This document shows positions 12,336 to 23,600 of a stretch of DNA of 60,000 nt, in pieces (the stretch's first letter is position 1; each line of letters starts with the position of its first letter). The position numbers were made by a program, and so were the translations under genes. Source of the DNA: Antedon mediterranea (taxonomy: Eukaryota; Echinodermata; Crinoidea; Comatulida; Antedonidae); NCBI RefSeq assembly GCF_964355755.1, contig NC_092675.1, positions 18,616,912 through 18,676,911 of the forward strand, read 5' to 3'. The notes below the pieces were generated by a model. The model ran no database searches. It was not told where the DNA came from and saw only the letters and a list, made by a program, of their open reading frames with translations.

Positions 12336-13101
12336 TATTTCGTGATTGTATGACCACAATTGTACTGGGAAGGTTTTAAACTATATTTTAAAAAATCACA
12401 GTGTGCAGAGGTTAGAGGGGTTGGAGGCTTAGTGATTTGCTGGGGTTAGTATCAATGACCACATGAGTAATGTGAACTGGGGGTATGTTTTAACTGCATT
12501 TGAAAACCGTCATAGAGCCGGGGTTTTTGCAATAGAATTTGTACCAGGAAGTTTAACATTATAAGTTAAAAAATCCCCGAGTGCGGGTGTGTGTTGGGGA
12601 GGTGGGTGCATTTTAGGGCATCTGGATAATGAGTTATCAAATGATCGGGAATGTACTGTGAAGTTTTAAAACTACATAGGAAACCCGCCCGGGCGTGTAT
12701 AATTGCTAGTCATCAATGTTGTAAAATACTAGAATGCTAAAGTGAACATAATGTATGTAGGCCTATGTGCAGTTTTCTTAGAATAACATAAACAACTAAA
12801 ATGAGGCATAATCCCTCTATTATAATATCGTATAACATCAACTTGTTATTACACAATAAAAAAGATTGTTATTTATATGGGTTTCGTTTATGTTTATTAA
12901 CATTCATTCAATTACATTTTTTTAAATAAAAAGATTTATTTTTTAGATTGTTTAGTATTATTAATTAATTCATATATCTGTTCCTATATACTAATATAGC
13001 GCAAACACTTTTTGGGAAGCGTATGGGTACCACCCCTACGGCTACATTATTTTATTTGAATTTCCCGCTCATATTCTCAAAAATTGTAGGCCTACCTATA
13101 C

Positions 13102-13131
13102 CAGGGAGTTGTTATTAATAACAACTCCCTG
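13102..13131. repeat. Perfect 30-bp palindrome
   Basis: CAGGGAGTTGTTATT is followed directly by its exact reverse complement. There is no loop, so it can form a cruciform or be the fused ends of a palindromic element. It lies in the 4-kb TIR-bounded region. Confidence 0.9.
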
Positions 13132-13638
13132 CCTATACCTCAGCCCGAGTCTGATGTGATGGTGTACCTCTTGACATCCCTACCAAATCCCATCGCACCA
13201 TCCCAGTTTATTTCAGAATCAATTTGTAGTAGGCTATGTATTTCATTGGTAAATTAATAAAATTTAAATTATTCAATTGTAATTGGTTGATCGCTTGACT
13301 ACTCAATCTAAGGTTGAACTTTGTAGCTCCCCATACAATGTTGTTAAAATGTACAAAATCGAAAAGGAAACATGGAAATAAAGGCTTACTTAAATAATTA
13401 TAAGGCGTGAAAAGGCTATTATATAAATATTCATTTATTTCATGAAATAAAACTATTAACTAATCATTAAAACATGCTGTAACTGAAACCTGATGCTGTC
13501 GGTGATTGGCTGTTGGCAAACAAAGTGGGCTTGGCCTCTTTTAGTACCCAGATACTTTCCTGCATGATTGATGGCCACTGTTCTGTTAATTACCCATCAA
13601 CAAGACTGATCAGGGTCAAAACAATTACAGGCAATTAT

Positions 13639-13663
13639 AGTACCCCGGGTTAGCCGGGGTACT
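13639..13663. repeat. Hairpin just inside the right TIR
   Basis: AGTACCCCGG, a 5-nt loop GTTAG, then CCGGGGTACT form a perfect 10-bp GC-rich stem. It abuts the right terminal repeat that starts at 13664. The left end has no equivalent. Confidence 0.85.
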
Positions 13664-13703
13664 AAAAGCTCACGTTAAATAGGGCTCGTTTTCCTAATGC
13701 CAT

Positions 13704-16261
13704 GTGCTATTCTGAATAAGAGATATTTGTATGTCTATATTTTCTACAATTAAATTGCATTCTCGTTACAATAAATGCTATTTTTATACTAGTATCATCC
13801 ATCAGTGTGAAATATACGGTTAAAAAGATTTATAAACTGAAATCGCATCTTTTTTTCTAAAATGCAATTTTCTTATTATCCCCTGAGAGCAACTACTTCA
13901 CTAAGATGAGAGCGAGTGCGCATAATCTACATACAACAAAATCTATTTCTGAAAATTAACTTAAAAGGTTATCGTCTATTATTTATATAACACACGTTAA
14001 CTATACAGAACATTATATTAACCTATATACGTGCCCGCATCCAGTATGCACTTGGAGACAATTAAAAGTGTATATAAATTCATTTGAAAAGATTATATTA
14101 CCAATTATTTTTACAAGTATTGATAATAATATTAAACTTAGTCGGTAGACATCTTAAGACATTGGCTGGTGAAATAAGGTATTAAATACAATAATATATA
14201 AAGTAAAATCAGAGGTAGGATAAGTGAGTTGATTAATCACAAGCCACAGTTTGAATAATCCATTCGGTCATGATTGGTTAAATTGCGTTGCGTCAGAGTG
14301 GAAACCAAGCTTGATAATATTTCATTCAAAAAAGTAAAAAATTCATAAAAATAAATTACAAATACTAATATAATAAGTTTCAGCCGAATCTCGTACGTTT
14401 ATTATCAATCTGAAACCTTGGCAAAATGTACAGTTTTTCTAAAATATAATATTCAAACTTTGAGACAAAATTATAATAATTTATTTATTTCCTCCAAAAA
14501 CTTACAATAAATAAACAAGATAGCAAGATGAGGGCAGACAAGTTCTTATTACCTTCAATTAAAACAATACTAATAGCCTATTTGTACAATCACATTAGTA
14601 ACATCTAAAAAGCTAAATCATAATGATATTATTGTGGGGTGATTTGCTTTTGGTTTACAGAACAATGAACTTGGTAATAACGCAAGCATACTTCGTATCT
14701 AGTACTTAGTAGAAGATAAATGAATAGGTTCATAGTTGCAGAATCGTGTTTGAACGATCGAAGTATAATACAGCCGTAGTCCAATAAAACGACTTTACAA
14801 CCATGATAATAAAAAATGAGACTAAGCGTACTACATTTGTCGTGTCTACGACTACAAATTTGGTCGTTGTTCGACGATTTGCAATCTTGTTGAAACACGT
14901 GTATCCAAAAAAACTTTAATATTTCATTGTAGTACTTAAGCACAAGTAGGATAAGTCATATTGTTATTCTAAACAAAACATTATTTATTAAATTGCTCTA
15001 ATTTTCGAAATAGATTATTGAAAATGTCACTCGATTCTCGTACAGTAGGTCTATTATGTCTAGAGACAGCAAACGTTGCATGCTTTCTGTAATCAGACCA
15101 CAAACTTGTTCGTACTACACCATCATCATACAATGCCACTAAAATACGTTATGCCAACGAGAATCACCCGTGAGTGTTTAGGCTTATTGAATAATACTGC
15201 TAAAATCTGACTACTATAGCATCATGCATTAAAAAAATATATAATACGACTTGCTTATATGATAATTGTTTTCCTCAAAGACGAATCATGATCAACAAAA
15301 TGTCAACAAATAAAAAAATAAACTTATAATATCCTTTTAGACCGATGCTGTTGCAACGTTGTTTATATTATTATGTTTAACATTTCTATAATAGTGGATA
15401 TAAATTCTTTAACCTGTTCAAATATTACTAGCAGGTGTTTTGATCGTCATTTTATCTGTCATCTAAACAACCAATTGTTGTACTTCAGGAATATAAATGT
15501 TTTGTATTGACTGCCCTAATCGATAGTCGGAAATAGAAAATGAAAACCATCTAAGAAACGATCTGCTCTTATAATATACTTCTTCGCTGGAGAAGCTAGA
15601 ATATTTGTTTTCAATCCGTATTGGACAGAGCATTTTATTGTATATAATACTCGATTGGAATTGATTGAAGACAAATTGACGGAGGTGTTTCACAAAAAGG
15701 AAATGTACATTTGAGGATTAATAGTGTACTGTAGTATATTAATCCTATAAGTATCGGAACATCGCGTCAAATTGAAGTGTTTGTTGCAGACGCGAAGTAA
15801 ATTAAATTAAATAGACTTAGCTCAACGTAACACTGTGTGCAAAACTTTGTAATTACGCCCACAGTAGTGAATAAACGGAAATATAATCCAGAAAATGGAA
15901 ATTAAAATTGATAAAAATATACTGTATTACAGTCTAAGAACTACTAGAGATGACATTCTTCTGCAATTTCTGTCTGCCAAATGATGCAAATGCGCAGAAT
16001 CCTCTATAAACGGCAACATTACTGTCAGATAACATATGGGAAATTATGATCAAAGCTGAGCCTGTAGAAAATATTTGGCAGGTGATTTATATTTCCAGGG
16101 AAGACTCTTCCCTGGTATTTCTTATTAGAAAGTTGCCTATGATAGACAATGTCAGGTGCAGATACAGTACAAAGAATCGGGTGGGTTATGTTTATAATTC
16201 CTTAAAAAACATTTTTGTTTTCTTTCATTATAATCATTAATACCATAAACATTCTAACGCT
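13704..16261. other. Intergenic, no gene recognised
   Basis: AT-rich sequence with no domain-bearing frame. One notable item is a 21-bp hairpin at 16095-16115 (CCAGGGAAGA, one base, TCTTCCCTGG). Confidence 0.45.
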
Positions 16262-16420
16262 CTGTCGACACTGTCAAATTTTATGTGACAAAAATAAAGG
16301 GTGATGTTCCCAATTATGGTAGTGATATGTCCAAATATGGTAATGATATGACATCATCATGTCCATATATGGGCACATCACATTTTTTGTCACATAGTTG
16401 TGTGTAGTGTAGTGTAGGCA
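16262..16420. mobile_element. MITE family A, copy 2
   Basis: Starts CTGTCGACACTGTCAAATTT, has ATGTGACAAAAA and central ATATGGTAGTGATATG-type repeats, and ends with TTTTTTGTCACATAGTT and a degraded GTAGTGTAGG terminus. It is longer than copy 1 because the central GGTAGTGATATG segment is doubled. Confidence 0.65.
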
Positions 16421-16891
16421 TAACTTTAGTAACAGCATCGTCAAGACCACTTTATCATCATCATTTAATTAATGTAACAGCAAGACAGAAAGCAAAATGT
16501 TATACATTGATTTACTCAAAGATGAAATACAAACAAACCGATATCACAATTTTATTTAGTATAATTTAAAACCAAGAAAGCGTGTTATTTAGTAATTAAT
16601 TTTATGCTTCGTATGGTTGACACATTCTTCAAGATGAGTAAAATTCTAGGCAACCCCGCGAGGTTTAATACGTTATATCACAATACATAAACAGCTTAAT
16701 GTTATACTATCAGTAAGCTAACATTTTTTTTCTTCAATTTAATCATTTTCATTGCAACATGTGAAAACATTTTAAGTTCATCCTCAATTTCAACATAAAA
16801 ATAACAATTCAGAATATTAAAAAACCCCGATATATTTGCAGATCAGTAAGGTGTATTCGAAAGAGAATAACATTATTATTTTAAATGAAAG

Positions 16892-16917
16892 TATATATAT
16901 ATATATATATATATATA
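16892..16917. repeat. (TA)n microsatellite
   Basis: Thirteen uninterrupted TA units. Confidence 0.95.
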
Positions 16918-17042
16918 AATCCAAAGGCAAATAACTGAAAAAAAATGACAATACTGTGGGTATCAGTAGCGGGATCTCAATGGAGAAACAAAAAACAAGC
17001 GAAAATCTAAATCAAAACGATAAAGTAAAATAGCCAGAAAAG

Positions 17043-17079
17043 TTAGCAGAGCTTTCGGGCAACACTAGCCCTTCATCAA
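17043..17079 (-). ncRNA. Hammerhead-ribozyme-like motif, probably degenerate
   Basis: The minus strand reads TTGATGA, A, GGGC, TAGTGTT, GCCC, GAAA, GC, TCT, GC, TAA. This matches the hammerhead order: CUGAUGA core, stem II GGGC/GCCC with a 7-nt loop, GAAA core, then a very short stem III (AGC/GCU with UCU loop) ending in U-A before stem I. The first core base is T instead of C, and no stem I partner is visible upstream, so activity is doubtful. From memory, minimal hammerheads with tiny stem III are carried by Penelope-like retroelements, and the GGGCTAGTGTTGCCCGAAAG string is typical of them. Confidence 0.45.
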
Positions 17080-18067
17080 TGCAAATAAATACATTTTTTA
17101 TATATTTTTGTTTATTACAGCGAAGTATTTATCCAGCATCAAGCAAAGAAAATAAAAATGAGAGGAGCTGTTAATTGATAAAGAGGGCAACATCAATCAG
17201 GTTTGTAGTTGATTAATACATTTTTACTATTTTTTCTTAGAAAAAATATAATGTTCTCTTCCTGGCAACATAGTTTGCTGTGACTCTTTCGTGGTGAGAT
17301 CCAACTTTAACAAAAAAAATGCTTTTCTTTTTTCAGATTTTCTAATGTGAGATTCTGTTTAGGGAGTAGTAGTAGAATTAATGAACAGAGGTAAGACGGT
17401 GTCTAGTTCTAACTTTACTTTAGCCTTAAAAGAAATGTCACCATAACCGACAATTTAAGTTACATTCATAATATTATAGTAATAAGGAATATCAGAATCA
17501 TGTATCATAGAAAACATATTCAACGTTTATTATGGCATTTAAAAGAAAGTATTTTTTCAATACGAGAGAGTAAACATCTTCTTGAAATAAAATGCTGTCA
17601 TTATTATCAATGCACAATACCTATTATGTTCATAAATAATGCTTTCTACTTATATAAATCCAAAGGAAATTTATGAAATATTAATGATAATGCGGCAAAC
17701 AGCGTCTGTATTGATTGAGCTGAGAAAATAACCATAAAAAGCTTAGAATAAAAACGATATAAAAGGTAAACTGTCATAGACATAACCAACTATATTTCAC
17801 ATTTTAAAAATGATTTTATATATTTAAAAAGGAGAATAATGATTATAGTATGACACAATACTACAAAGTAAAGTGCGCTTAATGTCGGATTAACTTTACA
17901 GGCTGACGTACATAAGAAATGATCGAGGACGCGTCTTGTGATAAAGTACATGAGTGAAGGTTGAGTACAATATACATTATGTATAATGTTATTTTATTGT
18001 AATTAAAATCAATTCATATTTAATGTGCCTCCCAGCTTCTAACTGTAACTGCTTCGAATGTAAAACA

Positions 18068-18173
18068 CTGTCTACACTATCAAACTAGTTTGACTAAGAA
18101 AGTGTGATGTGTCTAATATGGTAGTGATATGACGTCACATTTGTTGTCACATGAAGTTTGATAATGTAGACAG
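18068..18173. mobile_element. MITE family A, copy 3
   Basis: A 106-bp copy with the best ends: CTGTCTACACTATCAAACTA at the left and AGTTTGATAATGTAGACAG at the right. It carries the internal GGTAGTGATATGACGTCA segment. Confidence 0.75.
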
Positions 18174-18650
18174 AGCTTAGACCTCTCGAATATCTCGATC
18201 GAAACTTACACACACAAAAGCCTATTCATTTTCTGATAAAAAGCGTAAGCGTCCTCTCTTCTATTTATTAATCAAAGCATAATTATAACTTGGAATAATA
18301 TTATAATACTATGTGTATATTATGAATACTGGTGATTTAACATTCACATTTGTTCCGTTTTACGGAACGGAAGACGGCGCCGTGTTGTCATAAAAATAAT
18401 GGAAAATCGGCAGCATCATCTTCCATTCCCTGAAACGAAACAAGTGGAATGTAGCGTAAACATGAAAGAGTAATTGATTTTACTCTATCCTGATGTAACA
18501 CATTAATACGAATCTAAATGTTAATCGGACCATCGATTTCTAATAATGAAAAGGGCGTTTCCTCAGATTTGAACTACTAACATGATATTAACACAGTCAA
18601 CAAATAATCGTATACTATAAATTTAAACTAGGAGGTGTTTTTAAGATGTA

Positions 18651-18698
18651 TATTTACGGCGTATATTCACTACGTATTTACGGCGTATATTCACTACG
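18651..18698. repeat. 24-bp tandem duplication
   Basis: TATTTACGGCGTATATTCAC plus TACG occurs twice in direct succession without mismatch. Confidence 0.95.
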
Positions 18699-19819
18699 TG
18701 GAAAATAGTTTCTTTGCTGTTTATCACGTTCGATGGTAAACGTGTCGTCTTCTATTTGCGTCAGTAACAAGAATTGATTAACTAATTAATTTCTCTACGA
18801 TTTAAAGTCACGAGAGCGTACATTATAAAAAAACGCTCTACTATATATTATTTTTATCATTGTACAGTGATCGAATATTAGTACTTTTATAACAATAGTA
18901 AGACTGTGACATTTCCAAAAGTAGGACTTGTTTACACCCATACGTATGTTTTTGTTACATGCGATGTTTTTGTAGTTTGTTGTGATTCATTTTAATTTCA
19001 GTTTGACAGAAACTGATATAAGAAATAAGAATAACTTTAAATATTGACGTATTCAATTTATAGCAATTCCACAGATTTATGTCTTTAAAGATGCACTTGT
19101 TTATCATATCGGTAGAACTCATTTTAAATTAAACATTTAAATCTTGTACGGTCATATAACAACAGGAACGGGACAGTTTCATGTCAAGCTAAGGTAACAG
19201 TGTCATCCATATCACACGGGTGACACAATGCTTTTGAAAATGAGAGGAAATGTAACATCAATTATAAAAAAAGGTTGTAATCATCAGGCAAGAAACTATA
19301 GAGGTTGTTTACTATTTGCTAGTCATGATACTGTATACGACATTCGGGCCAATTAAAAGGCAAACTACTTACACCAAAAAATGTCTAAGACAGTGTAGGT
19401 ATTCATTTTTAAAAATATGGATATGTCAACCCGACAAACATGATATAATAACAACAATAAACCGCTATCGAGTCATAGGACAGCAACGTGCGTCTCCTGA
19501 CACACACCAGCGTTTGACAGTCATTCTATTCGGTTGATTGGTTGCCTTCAATTTCCAATGTGTTCAATAAGTAATTCACATGTGTTTTTTTTAAAATCGT
19601 GACATATGTTTTCAAGTTAAGGAAAGAGAAGAGATGCGTATCGTAAAAACAGTTTGTCTCCTCTCCTATTTATGGCACAACCAATGCTTCAACTGCGTTC
19701 ATTCTAGTTAAGGATATTTGGCGTGTCATATTAATACTTGATCTGGTCAACAATCAAATGAATATATACCAACGTAAAAAAATACAATATGAGACTTATG
19801 TCCAGGTAGGCCTACTGTG

Positions 19820-20012
19820 TATCTATCAAAGTATCATAGGAATATTTGATAATACAACATCACATGTGTTTCACATGTATGTAGTAGTAACCTAACATTT
19901 AACGTAACCTTCATGATACAGGTACCACATGTGATATAAATGAGATGCTGTTTCACTATATTCCTTTAATATTTCGGCAATATAGTATGTGGAGATACAG
20001 CATACAGCACTG
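19820..20012. repeat. Repeat family E, copy 1
   Basis: AGTATCATAGGAATATTTG, AATACAACATCACATGTG and TTTCACATGTAT, then a CATGATACAGGTACCACATG segment and the tail TATGTGGAGATACAGCAT. It lies just upstream of the first coding exon of the synaptotagmin-like gene. Related copies are at 28722, 47955 and 55585. Confidence 0.65.
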
Positions 20013-20465
20013 AGTTCAACCTAAAACAGTACGTTACCGAATTATGCATAATGTTTGAAAGAAGAATTAAGGACACATTTAATATCTTGTATAATTAATT
20101 TTAAATAAGCAACCAACAAACAATTACAGAATTAATTCAAAAGAATGTAATTTATAACAAACAATGCTATAATTAATTATAGTGTTAATGATATTGCTTA
20201 TGATAACAGTTCAAATTATACCAAGATATTCACATTACGAATGATATAATATCCGTGGGTGGTTTAATAATATCATTTTAATTAACGTTACCAATTTATA
20301 TAACCATGTATTCCATACCCGTTTCACACAATTGCTAGCATGTCTAGTACACAGCATTGTATTTTACCAGTGGTTAAGATACGTTTCACATCAAACCTCG
20401 GCCTGGTTCAGTGCCAAGAGTAATCTGAACGTAAATACAGTTGTTTTGTTTTTTTTTGTTGCTAG

Positions 20466-20662
20466 ACACCCAAAGAAGATGGGCCAATGTTGCTGTTGCT
20501 TATACATTCCTAGGAATCACGAGTTAAGCGAAACGGATTCATTTGCCACTTTAACGTCGTCATCCACAGCAGAGAACAAGAGCCTATGGCCAGACGCAAA
20601 GAAGAATGACAGGGTGTGGTTCTGGGTTTCAAAACCCACAGAGGAAACAAAGACCCCGCCTA
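20466..20662 (+). CDS. Synaptotagmin-like exon 1 (coding from 20479)
   Basis: A T-rich tract and TAG at 20463-20465 form an acceptor 13 nt before ATG 20479, so at least one 5' UTR exon must lie upstream; it was not identified. Encodes residues 1-61 with the MGQCCCC acylation motif. The donor is A|GTGAGT after 20662, phase 1. Confidence 0.85.
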
Positions 20663-23600
20663 GTGAGTGCATTGATTAATATTAGTGTCTTGGTTCCCAT
20701 TTAAACGAAACGCAAGTAATTTGACCAATCACGACCCGTGAATCATTCGAACAACTCATTGTATTAAGCCTACGTCGTCGTTGCGCCCAAAAGTGAGCAC
20801 CAAATGTTAAGCCCAAATTAAATAAAGGCCAAGTTGCATTTACACAAACCGCGGAGTGGACGGGCGGTTGCCGCGCAGGATACAGATTCTGTATACGTGG
20901 GAAAAGCTGCGTGGTTTTAGTTGTGCGCATGTTTTTCACACCTCACAAAAGAAAGGATCACGTCTTTAGACAAAAATGTCATTACTAAAACCTAACTATG
21001 TGTCCAATTGACACATACAGTACATTGGTATTATTAATTATGTTAACCATATATTGAACGAAACGACTCGGATGCTTTGATGTATACCTCCCACGCGACC
21101 CATTTGAAGGATATTTTGTTCCGTATGACCGCTGCGTCGATTCAGGAATAAACTCAATAGCATTAAGTTATATATTGATATAAGATAATGTTAACAAATC
21201 ATAATGGATTAATATTATCTTATTAGTTGTTAAAACAACATACGGGAAAATGAAATATAAATTTAATGTAATGATTTTTCGAATTTAATTAAAAAACAAA
21301 TTTTTTTTTTTCAAAATTAAATTGAAAAAAGCATGAAGTGTATGATATTTTTATAGAATGGCAATTTTTAATTGTGTGTATTTAATTGTTATTCCTATTG
21401 AAATTCATGTGAGGCTCTCATAAGGTTTCAATCTATAACGACAATAAACTACCAATAGTATCTATCTAATTTTCTCGTTGTAGCCCATGTGGAACGTGTG
21501 GTTGCCGTCACACACAAGAACAAGCTGTTTATTTCGTTTTACGGGAAATTATATTAACGATAAAAAGTGTCACCGTGACCGAGTAGAGTCTTTTTCACTG
21601 CGCATAATGCGTACATTATTTTAGATTGCGTTGATATGACGTCGCGGAAGCACGCGTCTAGTCTGGCTTTGTGAGTGCTGCATTAAACTGTTACTATTAC
21701 TACTATTAATCACATAGCATCTGACAGTGGAGATTCCGCAACATCGCACGAGGAAGCAGTGCCAGCTATTACGTACACAAATTCCCCGAGCGTCTCACCG
21801 ATTCCAGAAAGGCGACGGAGTTTCACACCTCAGTTTCCATTAGGTACGTTACGTCCTGAGCTTTACGCCAGTGATGACGTCAAAGCAGATGGAAAGCGTT
21901 CAAGGTCATATTCCGGAGGAAGTAATGATGAATTTACGGAAACGTATGGATCTGTTACGTTCGCTATTAGATACAGCAAAGCATCGCATAGGTAAGTACA
22001 ATAACACCTGCAAGATGTTATGTTATCAAAATTATTTGTCTAGGTTGGTTTTAATTTTCAAAAGAGTGCGTAACGCATGTCTGTTTAAAAACAGACATGC
22101 GTTACGCACTGGACCGTAGCATTGCATTTCGTGCTGTAAGGTCCCACTAGGACGCTTCGCTTTTGATTGGGCAATTAGTTTGGGTTGTGGCTTACGTCCT
22201 TGCGTTGCAATCATATCTGAATATGGCTTCACATTGTCGGCTCCAGAGTTTTTTTTAAAATGAAATTTGGTAAGATTACATAGGTACTAGTTTAGGCTCA
22301 TGGTAATTATGCGTGACGACAATCAACGATAATACGTGGGTCGTCAACAATTTAAAGCTGCCAAAATTATGATGAGATTGACGATTATTTGCTGATATTG
22401 ATTGTTCTTCATTTAATGGCAAAAAATAATGTGTAAGAACGTCACTTTAAATGAGAAGCAAATACGTTATGTTATAGGTCTACAGTATATCAAATAATAT
22501 CATTGTATGTGTGTCTACATTTTTGTTTTGTAATATAAAAGGATGGTTGTACATCTTCAGCAAGTTTCCGATCTACCAGCAAAAGGACAAGGGGACATCG
22601 CGTATGACACTATTGTATCAGCATGTATTTTACCTGATGAAAAGTTTACTTGCGAGTCGAGCGTCGTGCATCGAACGCTAAACCCAGATTATGACGAAGA
22701 ACTCGACTTTCCATTAGATATGAAGAAATCATTAGAACGACAAGCACTGCGAATGTCTGTATGTGATGCTGTTCGACGTCATAAGTATAACGTCGTTGGA
22801 CACGTGATCGTTCCGTTTCCACAGTGTGATTTTAGTGGAACCCCTAAAACGTTCAAGAAAGCAATCAAGAAAAGATCAAAGGTATGAATAGGTTTATTTA
22901 GACCACGATGAGGTGGTTATGAACATTTAGACTGCACATTGTAATATCAAAATATTACAGTCATAAGATCTCACTCACTGACGCATAAAAAAGTAGGCCT
23001 ACGTAGCAGTTTTGATATCTTACCTCAATGCTATCCAACTAAATACTAAATAATATTTAGTTAGATGTTTTACGTCAGTGCAAAAGTTCATATATTTTTA
23101 AAAAGCGAAATGATTAAATGATCACGATTTTTTTGACAAGCACCTAAGTCTGTAATCTAAGCTCTTAAATATCGAACAACTTGTTAAAATATATCCCATG
23201 AGAATAATGATTCAATCGCCTATTTAATGCATAATCCATTAAAACTACTGTATTTAAGTGTACTTCGTGTAGGCCTAGCTTCAATCGTGATACCGCGGTT
23301 GAACATGGATTTATTAGTAAAACACGCGCTGTTTAAAAATAAACGTTCGTATTATGTACCTATTTTAAAATGAAATACGAGGAAACTCGTTTAAAGAGCG
23401 CACACTTCCTATGAATAAAAATAGAAAACAGTAAATAAGCACATTTATTTTTTTCAATTTCATTTCAATTCACATTTATTTACTCATCGTTTATAAATAC
23501 AGTTTCATAGCATAAATGATGGCAAGGATCCTGCATAGAGAAGTTTACACTTCTGTTTTCGCAGGACCCTTTTACATAAAAAACATAAAACAATAAACAA

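Larger units (their letters stand above)
9667..13699. mobile_element. 4-kb region bounded by 36-bp terminal inverted repeats
   Basis: 9667-9702 begins CATTAGGAGAACGAGCCC and continues to GTGAGCTTTT. 13664-13699 is its reverse complement with two mismatches in 36 bp. The enclosed DNA holds no recognisable transposase; it contains two GGACCGACC-type repeats, a 42-bp minisatellite, a 30-bp palindrome and, immediately inside the right end, a 10-bp-arm hairpin. No target duplication is obvious. It is either a large non-autonomous transposon that accumulated repeats or two solo ends of one family that happen to face each other. The 36-bp match makes chance very unlikely. Confidence 0.6.

Noticed and set aside
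20332-20478. N-terminal extension of the synaptotagmin-like ORF upstream of MGQCCCC
   Set aside because: It begins without an ATG and runs through a T-rich tract and a splice acceptor ending at 20465, so it is most likely intron.
21871-22232. Two frames sharing an Arg-Asn-Ala-Cys-Leu-Phe segment on opposite strands
   Set aside because: The shared peptide is a by-product of the 46-bp inverted repeat.
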